This document shows, piece after piece, positions 39,618 to 48,763 of a DNA stretch of 64,000 bases. The stretch spans positions 44,652 to 108,651 of the forward strand of contig JAJEBT010000109.1 in the NCBI GenBank assembly GCA_022822405.1, in the 5' to 3' direction. This DNA comes from Alphaproteobacteria bacterium. GTDB taxonomy: Bacteria > Pseudomonadota > Alphaproteobacteria > MPNO01 > UBA830. A program made the position numbers and the translations under genes. The notes under the pieces were generated by a model. The model was given only the letters and a program-made list of their open reading frames with translations, was not told the origin of the DNA and did no database searches. Position 1 is the first letter of the stretch, and the number at the start of each line of letters is the position of its first letter.

Positions 39618-39621
<4 letters not shown>
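38707..39621 (-). CDS. DUF58 protein
   Basis: The 304-residue protein has the DUF58 core: the conserved FWQYRRYQPGDPAQDIDWRQSAR, followed by VYFWVDRSPSMGWHS, which is the start of a VWA-like fold with a partial metal site, and VVLVGDFLDAPADI. I choose GTG 39621, which overlaps the MoxR stop (GTGA); an ATG far upstream would lie inside moxR. DUF58 proteins almost always pair with MoxR ATPases, as here. It is probably a cytosolic adaptor for the membrane proteins encoded next. Confidence 0.93.
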
Positions 39622-40634
<1,013 letters not shown>

Positions 40635-40740
40635 GCTGCGGGGTGTAGATTCTAGCCGATGTCGAACCGTCCTGTCTCATTTTCTTCGCGCCGCCGCCCG
40701 GCAGGCTCCGGCGACCGCCGTCAGGGGACGGCCGCGCGCC

Positions 40741-41301
40741 ATGACTGACGACACGCTGGCCAGCCTCGGCTCCGTGCTGCCACCGCGCAGCGACGCGCCG
40801 GCAGGCGGCGGACCGCAGATGTGCGGCGACATCGACATGCGGATCGCGCGCGACGGCACCTGGCACTATCTGGGCTCGCCGATCGGGCGCAAGCCGCTGG
40901 TCCGGCTCTTCGCCTCGGTCCTGCGGCGCGACGACGCCGGCGACTACTGGCTCGTCACCCCGGCCGAGATGTGCCGCATCAGGGTCGACGACGCGCCGTT
41001 CACCGCGGTCGAGGTGACGGCGACCGGCGACGGCGACCGCCAGGAGCTTGCGTTCCGCACCAACCTCGACGACACCGTCACCGCCGGCCCCGACCATCCC
41101 ATCCGGGTGGACATCGCCGCCGGCACCGGCGAGCCGTCGCCATACGTCCTTGTGCGCGACCGGCTCGAGGGCCTGATCACGCGGCCGGTCTTCTACGAGC
41201 TGGTGGAACTCGGCGTGGAGCGCGCGACCGCATCGGGCACCGTGCTCGGGGTATGGAGCGGCGGTGCGTTCTTCGAGATCGGAGCGCTCGGGGATGGCTG
41301 A
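40741..41301 (+). CDS. DUF1285 protein
   Basis: The 186-residue protein is a full DUF1285 domain: CGDIDMRIARDGTWHYLGSPIGRKPLVRLFASVLRR at the start in two blocks, then YWLVTPAEMCRIRVDDAPF and the end VYE-like FYELVELGVE. The fold is a small two-part beta structure without known catalysis. Its stop overlaps the Nudix start, and in many alphaproteobacteria it is found with the same Nudix gene and the CCA-adding enzyme (memory). Function is unknown. Confidence 0.93.
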   Translation: MTDDTLASLGSVLPPRSDAPAGGGPQMCGDIDMRIARDGTWHYLGSPIGRKPLVRLFASVLRRDDAGDYWLVTPAEMCRIRVDDAPFTAVEVTATGDGDRQELAFRTNLDDTVTAGPDHPIRVDIAAGTGEPSPYVLVRDRLEGLITRPVFYELVELGVERATASGTVLGVWSGGAFFEIGALGDG

Positions 41302-41923
41302 CGCGGGCACGTGCGCACTCCATGAGCGCCTCGCGCTGGCGCTCCGCACCGCGGAGGGTGGCGCGGCGGCGGCCGACCATGACGGCTTCGGATGGCTGGA
41401 GCAGAAACCCGACATCCGGCCGGCGAAGCTCACCTCGGCGGCCGTGCTGATGCCCATCGTCGCGCGTCCGGAGGGGGCGACCGTGCTGCTGACGCGGCGC
41501 GCGCCCGACCTCGCGAACCATGCCGGACAGGTCTCCTTTCCGGGCGGAAAGATCGATCCGGACGACGCATCCGCGGAGGACGCGGCGCTGCGCGAGACCG
41601 AGGAGGAGATCGGCCTCGCCCGCGACCGCATAGAGGTGCTCGGACAGCTCGGCGACCGCGTTACCGGCAGCGGATACCGGGTCACGCCCGTGCTCGGCCT
41701 GGTGCGGCCGCCGTTTCCGCTGGCGCCGGCAAGCGCCGAAGTCGAGACGGTCTTCGAGGTTCCGCTATCCTTCGTTCTCGACCGCGGGAACCACCGGACC
41801 GAGACCCGCTACCAGAAGGGCCTCGAGCGGGTCTTCTACGTGCTGCCGTACGGGGAGTTCTACATCTGGGGCCTGACGGCGCGGCTCCTGGTCGCGCTCT
41901 GCAACATCCTGGACCCGCCATGA
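41294..41923 (+). CDS. Nudix hydrolase, CoA pyrophosphatase type
   Basis: The 209-residue enzyme has the Nudix box GGKIDPDDASAEDAALRETEEEIGL with its REXXEE core, preceded by the CoA-type signature around VLLTRRAPDLANHAGQVSFPGG. It would cleave CoA or a related nucleotide diphosphate in the cytosol. ATG 41294 lies within the DUF1285 end (8-base overlap), and its stop overlaps DUF6111 (ATGA), so three genes are translated together. Confidence 0.93.
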   Translation: MADAGTCALHERLALALRTAEGGAAAADHDGFGWLEQKPDIRPAKLTSAAVLMPIVARPEGATVLLTRRAPDLANHAGQVSFPGGKIDPDDASAEDAALRETEEEIGLARDRIEVLGQLGDRVTGSGYRVTPVLGLVRPPFPLAPASAEVETVFEVPLSFVLDRGNHRTETRYQKGLERVFYVLPYGEFYIWGLTARLLVALCNILDPP

Positions 41924-42207
41924 TCAGGCTTATCCTTCTCACCCTCGTCCCGTTCGCAGCCCCCTATGCGGGGTGGTATCTGTGGAAGATATTCTTAGCG
42001 AGCCCGCGTATCGATCCCGCTACCGGCGACCAACTACCGCCGGACTTCGGCGAGGCGCCGCGAGGCAAGCTGCTCGCCGCCGGCGTGGCCTCGATGCTCA
42101 TCGTGATCGGCGGCTTCCTGCTGGTGCATGACCGCTTCAAGGAAGAGCCGTACCGGCCGATCGACGTCGAGGAGTTCGAACGGAGCGAACAGCGCGGCGG
42201 CGAGTGA
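41920..42207 (+). CDS. DUF6111-type small membrane protein
   Basis: The 95-residue protein has two membrane helices (IRLILLTLVPFAAPYAGWYLW and AAGVASMLIVIGGFLLV) and an acidic tail (RPIDVEEFERSEQ). It resembles the small protein found between the CoA pyrophosphatase and CCA-adding enzyme genes in alphaproteobacteria. Here the CCA gene is 7 kb downstream. The start overlaps the Nudix stop by four bases. Confidence 0.8.
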   Translation: MIRLILLTLVPFAAPYAGWYLWKIFLASPRIDPATGDQLPPDFGEAPRGKLLAAGVASMLIVIGGFLLVHDRFKEEPYRPIDVEEFERSEQRGGE

Positions 42208-42500
42208 CGATCGGCGAGGCAGTGGCGCGAACGATCCCGATCGATCCGGGCGCGTTCTGCAACGCTATGGCTGGTGCGGCACGGATGACGGCGGACGGAC
42301 GGCAGCGGAACACGAGCGCCATGCGCGAGCCCCTTTAGGCGGCCGGAGAGAGGGGCCGTCTCTCCGCTCTCCAGGCTTCCTCCCGTCATGGTTGCAGAAG
42401 GTCTTTGCGACGCGAGGGTACGGGACGACGGGAAACGGTTCCAACCGAACCGGAGACCATATAGAGTTCCCGGGACGACAACCGCAGGAGGCGGACAGCC

Positions 42501-43076
42501 ATGACCGCAACCAGACGCGAGATCGACGCGCTCGGCCTTCACCATTCGGCCTATCGCTGCCGCGACGCCGAGGAAACCCGCACCTTCTGGGAGGACAGGA
42601 TCGGCTTTCCGCTGGTCATGGCGCTGCAGATCGACGAACACCCGACCAGCGGCGAGGCGGTGAGCTACATGCACATCTTCTTCGACATCGGCAGCCACGG
42701 CGCCGGACCGGGACAGTCGAACTACCTCGCCTTTTTCGACGTCCCGTTCCGCGAGGGCGACGACCCGGCCGAGCTCTACAAGACCCGGTGGGGCATGGAC
42801 CTCCACTTCGCCATGCGGGTCGCCGGCCACGCCGCGCTCGGCGCATGGGCCGATCGCCTGTCCGCCGCCGGGATCCCCTTCGAGGGACCGATCAGGCATG
42901 GCATCTGCAGCTCGATCTATTTTCACGATCCCAACGGATACCGATTTGAGTTCACCGCCGAAAACGACGCCGAAACCCGGGAGTTCCTGGAGCACGGAGA
43001 CACGGCACACGAAAACCTGCATGCGTGGAACAACTGGAAGGCAGCGGAGGCAGAGCGGCGGGACCGCGCGGCATAG
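42501..43076 (+). CDS. VOC-superfamily (glyoxalase/dioxygenase-fold) protein
   Basis: The 191-residue protein shows the paired beta-alpha-beta units of the vicinal-oxygen-chelate fold. Candidate metal ligands are His14 in LGLHHSAYRCRD, a histidine in DLHFAMRV, and the glutamate in DPNGYRFEFTAE, which is the classic third ligand motif. It may be a ring-cleavage dioxygenase, isomerase or lyase. It is the first gene of the segment that splits DUF6111 from the CCA enzyme; the 293 bp before it contain only a short inverted repeat (CGGTTC/GAACCG at 42436-42452). Confidence 0.88.
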   Translation: MTATRREIDALGLHHSAYRCRDAEETRTFWEDRIGFPLVMALQIDEHPTSGEAVSYMHIFFDIGSHGAGPGQSNYLAFFDVPFREGDDPAELYKTRWGMDLHFAMRVAGHAALGAWADRLSAAGIPFEGPIRHGICSSIYFHDPNGYRFEFTAENDAETREFLEHGDTAHENLHAWNNWKAAEAERRDRAA

Positions 43077-43197
43077 GCCGCTGCCGCCATATCGACCGGC
43101 ACCGCACCGAGCGCGCCTGGCAGACTGAAGGCGGACTTTCGGCGAGACGCCCCCCGGCGCATCCTGCGGCACAGCGCCGAACGTCGGAGCACGACAT

Positions 43198-44097
43198 ATG
43201 GAGTTCAGATCCATCGGCGGTGCACAAGGCAATGCGCTGACCGTCTCGGTGGTCGGGCTGGGTTGCAACAATTTCGGCCGCAGGCTGGACGAGCGCGACT
43301 CGCGAGCGGTCATTCATGCCGCACTCGATGCCGGGATCACCCTGTTCGACACCGCCGAGTCCTACGGCGGCGGCCGGTCGGAAAACTATATCGGGAAGGC
43401 GCTGGGCGCCCGACGCCACGAGATCGCCATTGCCACCAAGTTCGGCTGGAGCGACGCGCGGCCCCGCACCATCGCCAGCGCGGTCGAGGGCAGCCTGAAA
43501 CGCCTTCGCACCGACGTGATCGACCTCTACCAGCTCCACCGGCCCGACCCGTCGACGCCCATCGCCGACACCCTCGAAGCGCTCGATGCGCTGGTGGCCC
43601 AGGGAAAGGTCCGCTTCGTCGGCTGTTCAAATTTCTCGGGCGACCAGATCGCGGAGGCGCGGGCGGTTTCGGATGCGCGCGGCTGGTGCGCATTCGTCAC
43701 CGCGCAGAACCGCTACAGCCTGCTCGACCGCGCCGTCGAGCTCGACGTGGCGCCGGCCTGTGCGGCGGCAGAGATGGGAATCCTGCCCTACTACCCGCTG
43801 GCCAGCGGGCTGCTGACCGGCAAGTACCGGCGCGGCGGGCCCTGGCCGCACGGGACGCGGCTGTCGGCTGGGCAGGTCTCCGAGGCCGAGTGGCAGGTGG
43901 CCGAGCGGCTGCAGCGCTTCGCCGAGGCGGAGGGCCGCAGCCTGCTCGAATTGGCCGTCTCCTGGCTCGCCGCACAGCCCAGCGTCCTCAGCGTGATCGC
44001 CGGCGCCTCCTCCCCCGGGCAGGTCGCGCGCAACACCGCCGCGGCGGGCTGGCGGCTCGCCGAAGCGGAACTCGCGGCGATCGACCGCCTCACCTGA
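43198..44097 (+). CDS. Aldo/keto reductase
   Basis: The 299-residue NADPH-type reductase has the TIM-barrel signatures: LFDTAESYGGGRSEN with the catalytic Asp and Tyr, ATKFGWSD with the catalytic Lys, LYQLHRPDPSTPI with His, VGCSNFSGDQI, and VIAGASSPGQVARNTAAAGW for the cofactor phosphate. All four tetrad residues appear present. It reduces an aldehyde or ketone, unknown here. It lies between the VOC protein and the TauD-type oxygenase. Confidence 0.93.
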   Translation: MEFRSIGGAQGNALTVSVVGLGCNNFGRRLDERDSRAVIHAALDAGITLFDTAESYGGGRSENYIGKALGARRHEIAIATKFGWSDARPRTIASAVEGSLKRLRTDVIDLYQLHRPDPSTPIADTLEALDALVAQGKVRFVGCSNFSGDQIAEARAVSDARGWCAFVTAQNRYSLLDRAVELDVAPACAAAEMGILPYYPLASGLLTGKYRRGGPWPHGTRLSAGQVSEAEWQVAERLQRFAEAEGRSLLELAVSWLAAQPSVLSVIAGASSPGQVARNTAAAGWRLAEAELAAIDRLT

Positions 44098-44187
44098 CCG
44101 GAACGGCCCGCCCGTGTGACCGTTGTCGCCGGCACCGGACGGATCCGGTGCTATAGTGGGACGGCAGCTTTCCCGGAGAGAAGATCA

Positions 44188-45255
44188 ATGGCCGTTGCAA
44201 CAGGCACTGCAGATCGCCCTGCCGCCGTCAGCGGCAGGCCGGTCGTCGATCCGGCGGACTGGACCGGCACCGAACTGCGCTCACGGAACGACTGGCGCTT
44301 CGAGGCGACCGGTGCCGAATCCGCCCATCTGGTCGACATGGCCCGCGCCGCTGCCGCCAGGCTGAACGGCGACCCGAACCGGCTCCTCGAGACTTCGCGG
44401 TCCGACTTCGATCTCGGCCCCTTCACCGAGCGTGCCACCGCCATGCTGGACCGGCTGCGCGACGGCCCCGGCGTCGCATTCTATCGCGGCCTGCCGATGG
44501 ACGAGCTGTCGCTGATGGAAGCGGCGGTGGTGTATTGGGCGATCGGGTTGCATATGGGCGTCGCCCAGTCGAACAACCCCGAAGGCGACATGATCGGTCA
44601 TGTGCTGGACGCCGGCCGCGACTACGACAATCCAAAGCACCGCGGTTACCAGACCAGCGCAACGATGGACTATCACTGCGATCAGACAGACGCCGTCGGC
44701 CTCCTGTGCATCCACACCGCAAAATCCGGGGGCCAGTCCAAGATTGCGAGTTCGGTCAGGCTCTACAACGAGGTGCAACGCCGACGTCCCGACCTCGTGG
44801 ACGCGCTGACCAGCCCCTATTGCTGGACCAAGCACGCCGAGCAGGACGCGGACGAGCGGCCGTGGTACGAAAGCCCGGTCTTCAACTTCCTCGACGGCAG
44901 GCTGTGCACTGCCTTCGGGCCGCAGCACATCATGAAGGGCCATGCCCTGGCCGAAGCGCCCGACATGACGCCCCGGCAGCGTGAAGCGATCGATTTCGTT
45001 TCCGCCTTGGCCGAGGAGCATCACGCCGCGATGTCGTTCCGCCGCGGCGACATCCAGTTCCTCAACAACTACACGGTCGTCCACACGAGGACGGGTTTCG
45101 TGGACTGGCCCGAGCCGGAGCGCAAGCGCGTCCTATGGCGCCTCTGGCTGAGGGTGCCGGATTTCCGTCCGGCAACGCCCTATTCGGCGCAATGGTCTCG
45201 CGGCGTCAGCCTCAGGCGGACGCAGCAGCAGATCCAGCTCGTATACAGCGGATAG
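44188..45255 (+). CDS. TauD/TfdA-family 2-oxoglutarate dioxygenase
   Basis: The 355-residue Fe(II)/2-oxoglutarate oxygenase has the facial triad in DYHCDQTDA (His163, Asp165) and His299 in NNYTVVHTRTGF, and the 2-oxoglutarate-binding arginine in RVLWRLWLRVP. The fold and length resemble the group that includes gamma-butyrobetaine-like and clavaminate-synthase-like enzymes. The ATG follows CGGAGAG. Its last 185 bp are duplicated downstream at 48847-49031, at about 95% identity. The substrate is unknown; a flanking aldo/keto reductase and cupin may act in the same route. Confidence 0.92.
   Translation: MAVATGTADRPAAVSGRPVVDPADWTGTELRSRNDWRFEATGAESAHLVDMARAAAARLNGDPNRLLETSRSDFDLGPFTERATAMLDRLRDGPGVAFYRGLPMDELSLMEAAVVYWAIGLHMGVAQSNNPEGDMIGHVLDAGRDYDNPKHRGYQTSATMDYHCDQTDAVGLLCIHTAKSGGQSKIASSVRLYNEVQRRRPDLVDALTSPYCWTKHAEQDADERPWYESPVFNFLDGRLCTAFGPQHIMKGHALAEAPDMTPRQREAIDFVSALAEEHHAAMSFRRGDIQFLNNYTVVHTRTGFVDWPEPERKRVLWRLWLRVPDFRPATPYSAQWSRGVSLRRTQQQIQLVYSG
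45051..45235 (+). repeat. 185-bp direct repeat, copy 1 (inside TauD gene)
   Basis: Codons for about residues 289-350 of the TauD-type oxygenase are repeated in the same direction at 48847-49031 with nine base differences and no gaps. Here the copy is part of the intact gene. The two copies are 3,796 bp apart, start to start. Confidence 0.95.
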
Positions 45256-45291
45256 GCTGCAGGGCGCGGCACCCATGGCGCAGAACGGCTC

Positions 45292-45307
45292 CGAACCGGC
45301 CGGTTCG
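45292..45307. promoter_or_regulatory. Perfect 16-bp palindrome
   Basis: CGAACCGGCCGGTTCG is an exact inverted repeat between the TauD gene and the cupin gene. It may be a dimeric regulator site for the cupin; it lacks a T-run and so is not a standard terminator. Confidence 0.45.
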
Positions 45308-45431
45308 AGAACATCGCAAGATCGAGTGCGTTGCCACCGAACGGTGTCATCTGGCGGGGGAACTCCGGAGTTGAGGCAAGGATCCGGCGGTGCCTGAGCC
45401 AAGAACGGGGATCCGGATCCAGGAGAAGCAA

Positions 45432-45797
45432 GTGATTGCCAAGAAGAGTCTCGCGGAGGGGTTTGCCGCGATCGACGAGCCGTGGTCGCCGCGTGTCGCG
45501 GGCGACATCAACGAGATGCAGATCAAGCTGGTGAAGCTCGAAGGCGAGTTCATCTGGCACCGCCATGACGAGGAAGACGAGCTCTTCCTCGTGACCTCGG
45601 GCCGTCTGCGGATGGAATTTCGCGATCAGCCGTCACAGATCGTCGAGCCGGGAGAGTTCATCATCGTGCCGCACGGCGTCGAGCACCGCCCCGTCGCCGA
45701 GATACCCTGCGAGGTCGTGCTCCTGGAGCCCGGCACGACGCTCAACCCGGGCAATGTCGCGAACGAGCGAACGGTTCGAAACCTGGAACACGTATGA
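45432..45797 (+). CDS. Cupin-domain protein (121 aa)
   Basis: A single small cupin barrel. The metal site is WHRHDEEDELFLVTSGRLRMEF with His, His and Glu, and the second motif is VPHGVEHRPVAE with His. I select GTG 45432 because AGGAG lies six bases upstream and the sequence matches the family start (IAKKSLAEGFAAIDEPWSPR); the ATG-less longer frame from 45390 has no such site. It follows the TauD gene and may share its pathway or sense its product. Confidence 0.85.
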   Translation: MIAKKSLAEGFAAIDEPWSPRVAGDINEMQIKLVKLEGEFIWHRHDEEDELFLVTSGRLRMEFRDQPSQIVEPGEFIIVPHGVEHRPVAEIPCEVVLLEPGTTLNPGNVANERTVRNLEHV

Positions 45798-45800
45798 TGG

Positions 45801-46292
45801 ATGCGGTTCGACGGGCCAGAGCGCAGCCGCGGTAGCCCGATCTGTCCGCCGGCGGCGATGCGGACCGGGGTAAAGCTGACCCTTGTTGCCAATCAGCCCG
45901 TTCGCCTTCCCGTTTCGCCACTCATCGAGTTCGTGCAGGCCAGCCCGGGGTTCGACGTCGCGGACAACGAGATCGTGAAGCGAGCCGGGTGTGGCGACCT
46001 CGTCATCACCGCCAACATCCCACTCGCAGTGGAAGTGATGGGGAACAGCGTCCATGCCCTCAGCCCGCGCGGCGAACTCTGTTCCACCGAGACGATCGGT
46101 CAGCGGCTCAACATGAGCGACTTCTTGGACACGTTGCACACAAGCGAGATCCACACCGGCAGACCGTCAGCGAAGAGCCAGTACGTCACCGTCGACGATG
46201 CGCCGCCGAGGAACGGCGCGTGGTGGGCGGCTTCAGCCCATAAGCCCGGCCGCGGACCTACCTGCGCTGGCGTTGACGCTCCAGGTGCTTAA
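45801..46292 (+). pseudogene. Truncated YaiI/YqxD (DUF188) gene
   Basis: The translated frame contains the family core VKLTLVANQPVRL, GFDVADNEIVKRAGCGDLVITANIPLAVEV and ALSPRGELCSTETIGQRLNMSDFLDTL. The usual N-terminus, with the metal-binding Asp-Ala-Asp-Ala-Cys-Pro motif of this NYN/PIN-like fold, is absent. The beginning reads as unrelated sequence, and the end after about position 46160 is also not family-like. It overlaps the end of the convergent AlkD-like gene. I regard it as a remnant. Confidence 0.75.
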
Positions 46293-46953
46293 GCGCTTCG
46301 CGCCGGCTCAGCGTGGAGAGCTCGGGATGCGCGTCCACGAAGGCCGTCACCCATCCCGGATCGGTCTTGGAGTATTCGCGCAACGCCCAACCGATGCCCT
46401 TTCGCAGAAAGAACTCCGGGTGGCCGATGGACGGCCGGATCGCGTCGGCAAGCAGCCTCGTGTCCGTCCCATGCTTCGCGCGGAGTTGCGCGAGAATGGC
46501 GGTCCGCCGCTTCCAGATGTCGCCATCCATCGCCCATTCCCGGAGAACTGTCTTTATCGGGCGTGGATGAGCGGCGAGCATGGCCCCCACCCCGCGGCCG
46601 GCAATCGCGTCCACATAGTCCCACCAAGCACCGGTGACCACCATCTCCTCGACCATGGGGAGGCGTGCCGGCTCGAGCCACTTCGAATAGCGCTGGAAGA
46701 GCAGCAGTTCGACCGCCGCGTAGCGTTCCTCGCGGTGGGTGGCGCTGCGCCAGAGGTCGAGAACGGCCGCCTCCCAGGCGTCAGCGTCCGGCAGCAGATG
46801 CCTCGCGAACACGGTTCCCGCGATGCGACGGCATTGCGGAACGCCCACCCCCAGATAGGGCATGTCCGACTTCATGTATGCCTGCTGCTGCGGTGCCCTG
46901 ACCGGGTCGGCGGCATCGCGCAGCGCGACAATGACGGATTCTCGAATGTTCAT
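46258..46953 (-). CDS. DNA alkylation repair protein, AlkD-like HEAT-repeat family
   Basis: The 231-residue helical protein shows AlkD features: QQQAYMKSDMPYLGVGVPQCR near the start, VELLLFQRYSKWLEP, WWDYVDAIAGRGVG, and DIWKRRTAILAQL followed by EFFLRKGIGWALREYSKTDP. AlkD-type proteins excise or bind alkylated, cationic bases in DNA. The start is MNIRESVIV at 46953. It stands between the yaiI remnant and a toxin-antitoxin module, both of which point to an accessory region. Confidence 0.9.
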   Translation of the reverse strand: MNIRESVIVALRDAADPVRAPQQQAYMKSDMPYLGVGVPQCRRIAGTVFARHLLPDADAWEAAVLDLWRSATHREERYAAVELLLFQRYSKWLEPARLPMVEEMVVTGAWWDYVDAIAGRGVGAMLAAHPRPIKTVLREWAMDGDIWKRRTAILAQLRAKHGTDTRLLADAIRPSIGHPEFFLRKGIGWALREYSKTDPGWVTAFVDAHPELSTLSRREALKHLERQRQRR

Positions 46954-47107
46954 CGCCTGACCGGGTCGCCTTCCTCGCCTTTGTCCCTCACCTTCGACCG
47001 CACCCCACTCCATGCCATCCGGCGGCGAAGAGAGGCTCCACCAATACGGATCGCTTCTCGCGACCTCCCTCGGATCCCTCCTATGGCGGTGCGGCGTGCC
47101 GGAGCCG

Positions 47108-47521
47108 CTACATGGCCGCATCGAAGGTGTAGACCGCATTCAGCGCCTCGCAACCCTCCGAAGCGGTCTTCAGCGCCTTGTACACGATGAGCGCATCCGC
47201 GAAACCGGCGCCGCTCGCCAACCCTGCTTCGCCTTCCTCCGCCGACGCAGCGCCACGGTACGCCTGCAAGGCGCGCCACACGACCTGATCGTCCTCGAAT
47301 CGGATGTTCGGCTCGCTGAACAGCCGTTCGAGGGCGACCACCAGGTCGGGTTTGGTCAGCCGGTACTTGCGTCCGGAGAGCGTCCAGACGGTTTCTACCA
47401 GCACGACATCCGTCACGAGGACGGTCTCCGCAGTATCGAATACGGCGTCCGCGCGCGCCGCATGGACCTCGTCGTCGTGCAGCAGATATCGGAGGAAGAC
47501 GCTGGCATCGACGGCTATCAA
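47108..47521 (-). CDS. PIN-domain toxin (VapC-like), module 1
   Basis: The 137-residue PIN ribonuclease has acidic residues in the expected order: Asp5 (IAVDAS), a glutamate in VLVETVWTLS, and an aspartate in GAGFADALIVYKAL, with a final acid in VYTFDAAM. VapC toxins cut tRNA or rRNA unless bound by the antitoxin. Its start overlaps the antitoxin stop (ATGA). It is the distal gene of the module. Confidence 0.92.
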   Translation of the reverse strand: MIAVDASVFLRYLLHDDEVHAARADAVFDTAETVLVTDVVLVETVWTLSGRKYRLTKPDLVVALERLFSEPNIRFEDDQVVWRALQAYRGAASAEEGEAGLASGAGFADALIVYKALKTASEGCEALNAVYTFDAAM

Positions 47522-47745
47522 GGCGTCGGCTCTTCCAGCGCGTCTTGCAGCGACTCCTCGTCGCTGACGTCAGAGTCGCCAACCGCATGGCGGAGGATCC
47601 CCCTGGCTGCCCCGGCCGTCTTGCGAACGATGGTGATGCGGCCATCGGCGACGTAGCTGCGGTACTCGTCCCCCGGCCCAATCCCGACCTCCCTGCATTG
47701 ATCGATGGGGAGTGTAATCTGGCGCTTCGCACTTACTCGCGGCAT
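47518..47745 (-). CDS. AbrB/MazE-fold antitoxin, module 1
   Basis: The 75-residue antitoxin has the swapped-hairpin DNA-binding fold (RVSAKRQITLPIDQCREVGIGPGDEYRSYV) and an acidic C-terminal tail that would wrap the toxin. It is followed by the PIN toxin with a four-base overlap. It probably represses its own promoter at the inverted repeat 47792-47820. Confidence 0.9.
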   Translation of the reverse strand: MPRVSAKRQITLPIDQCREVGIGPGDEYRSYVADGRITIVRKTAGAARGILRHAVGDSDVSDEESLQDALEEPTP

Positions 47746-47791
47746 GAGATCGTCCTTCTCGAAATGGCCGGTTTCAACGAGCAGTACGCGA

Positions 47792-47820
47792 TTCTTTACT
47801 TGTCATGAATTTGTAAAGAA
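47792..47820. promoter_or_regulatory. Inverted repeat upstream of toxin-antitoxin module 1
   Basis: Arms TTCTTTAC (47792-47799) and GTAAAGAA (47813-47820) pair exactly around a 13-base centre, in an AT-rich stretch 47 bp before the antitoxin start. This is the position expected for autoregulation by an AbrB-fold antitoxin/toxin complex. Confidence 0.6.
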
Positions 47821-48035
47821 AAGAAAACGGGATAGCGCTCGAAGCCATGCGCGGCACTTCCGCGCAGACCGGCCCGGTCGGGAACGCGTCCCGCCGCCCG
47901 CAGAGTGGCCGCGATATTCAGCAATCGCGCCGCCGTGTTGCCAATCGCCCGGCCGGGCCAGGCGACGGACCCCGCAGAGGCGGGGCCTGAAGGTCAGGAC
48001 CGTGTCGCAAGCATCCCCGTTGCCGTTCCCCCATT

Positions 48036-48057
48036 TTTCCGGTAATATTTCCGGAAA
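48036..48057. promoter_or_regulatory. Dyad element upstream of toxin-antitoxin module 2
   Basis: CCGGTAATATTTCCGG (48039-48054) is a near-perfect dyad around AATATT with one mismatched pair. TTTCCGG recurs at 48036-48042 and 48048-48054, and TTTCCGGAAA is itself palindromic (48048-48057). It lies 12 bases before the antitoxin ATG and probably is its operator. Confidence 0.6.
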
Positions 48058-48068
48058 TTGAGGAAATC

Positions 48069-48353
48069 ATGACCAACACCGATCCGTCTCCCGTGACCAA
48101 GTGGCGCAAGCACCGCCAGCGGCAGGGCTTTGTGCGCGTCGAGATCCAGGTTCGGAAAGAAGACGCTTCGCTTGTGCGGGACGTCGCCAAAGCGCTAGTC
48201 GATCCCGAGCGCGAGACCGAGACGCGCGCCGTTCTGCGCGAGAAAATCGCCGCGCCGCGCTCCGGAGGGCTCAAGGCGCTGCTGGCCTCGGCGCCGCTCG
48301 ACGGGATTGACCTTGAACGCTCGCGCGATTTCGGGCGTGACGTCCCCCGATGA
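48069..48353 (+). CDS. Antitoxin of PIN toxin module 2
   Basis: The 94-residue protein has a basic ribbon-helix-helix-like N-terminal region (KWRKHRQRQGFVRVEIQVRKEDASLVRDVAKAL) and a C-terminal toxin-wrapping segment (SRDFGRDV). It resembles antitoxins paired with FitB/VapC-type toxins in alphaproteobacteria. GAGGAAATC precedes its ATG. Its stop overlaps the toxin ATG by four bases, so it is coupled. Confidence 0.82.
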   Translation: MTNTDPSPVTKWRKHRQRQGFVRVEIQVRKEDASLVRDVAKALVDPERETETRAVLREKIAAPRSGGLKALLASAPLDGIDLERSRDFGRDVPR

Positions 48354-48763
48354 CCTTCCTGATTGACACGAACATCATCTCTGAGGTGCGCAAGGGTGAA
48401 CGTGGCGATCGGGCCGTGGCGACGTGGTGGAGCGGCGTCGCCGAGGACGATCTGTGGCTCAGCCCTTTGGTACTGGGCGAGATTCGCAAGGGCGTGGAGT
48501 CGGTGCGTCGCCGTGATCCGGGAAGGGCCGAAGCGCTTGAGGCATGGCTCGCCGACGTGATATCGCACTTCGGCGATCGCATTCTGCCCATTGATGCGGC
48601 TGTTGCCGAACAATGGGGCAGAATGAATGCGATCCGCCCGGTGCCTGTCATCGATGCGCTCCTGGCCGCGACGGCCAAGGCCAACGGCCTGATCCTCGTG
48701 ACACGCAACGTTGCTGATGTGGCGGGATTGGACGTGGACGTGCTGAACCCGTTCGAAGCTTGA
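48350..48763 (+). CDS. PIN-domain toxin (FitB/VapC-like), module 2
   Basis: The 137-residue PIN ribonuclease starts with the canonical FLIDTNIISEVRKG (Asp6, Glu). It continues with LSPLVLGEIRKGVE and the central acids in PVIDALLAATAKANGLILVTRNVADVAGLDVDVLNPF. All four acidic positions look present. It is distinct from module 1 in its start and its partner. It ends 84 bp before the second copy of the TauD-end repeat. Confidence 0.93.
   Translation: MTFLIDTNIISEVRKGERGDRAVATWWSGVAEDDLWLSPLVLGEIRKGVESVRRRDPGRAEALEAWLADVISHFGDRILPIDAAVAEQWGRMNAIRPVPVIDALLAATAKANGLILVTRNVADVAGLDVDVLNPFEA

Larger units (their letters stand above)
47746..48068. other. Divergent control region between two toxin-antitoxin modules
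   Basis: The two modules point away from each other across this 323-bp region. It holds the inverted repeat for module 1 near its left side, the CCGG/AATATT dyad for module 2 next to the right-hand start, and about 200 bp of GC-rich sequence between, in which I see no gene. Confidence 0.55.
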
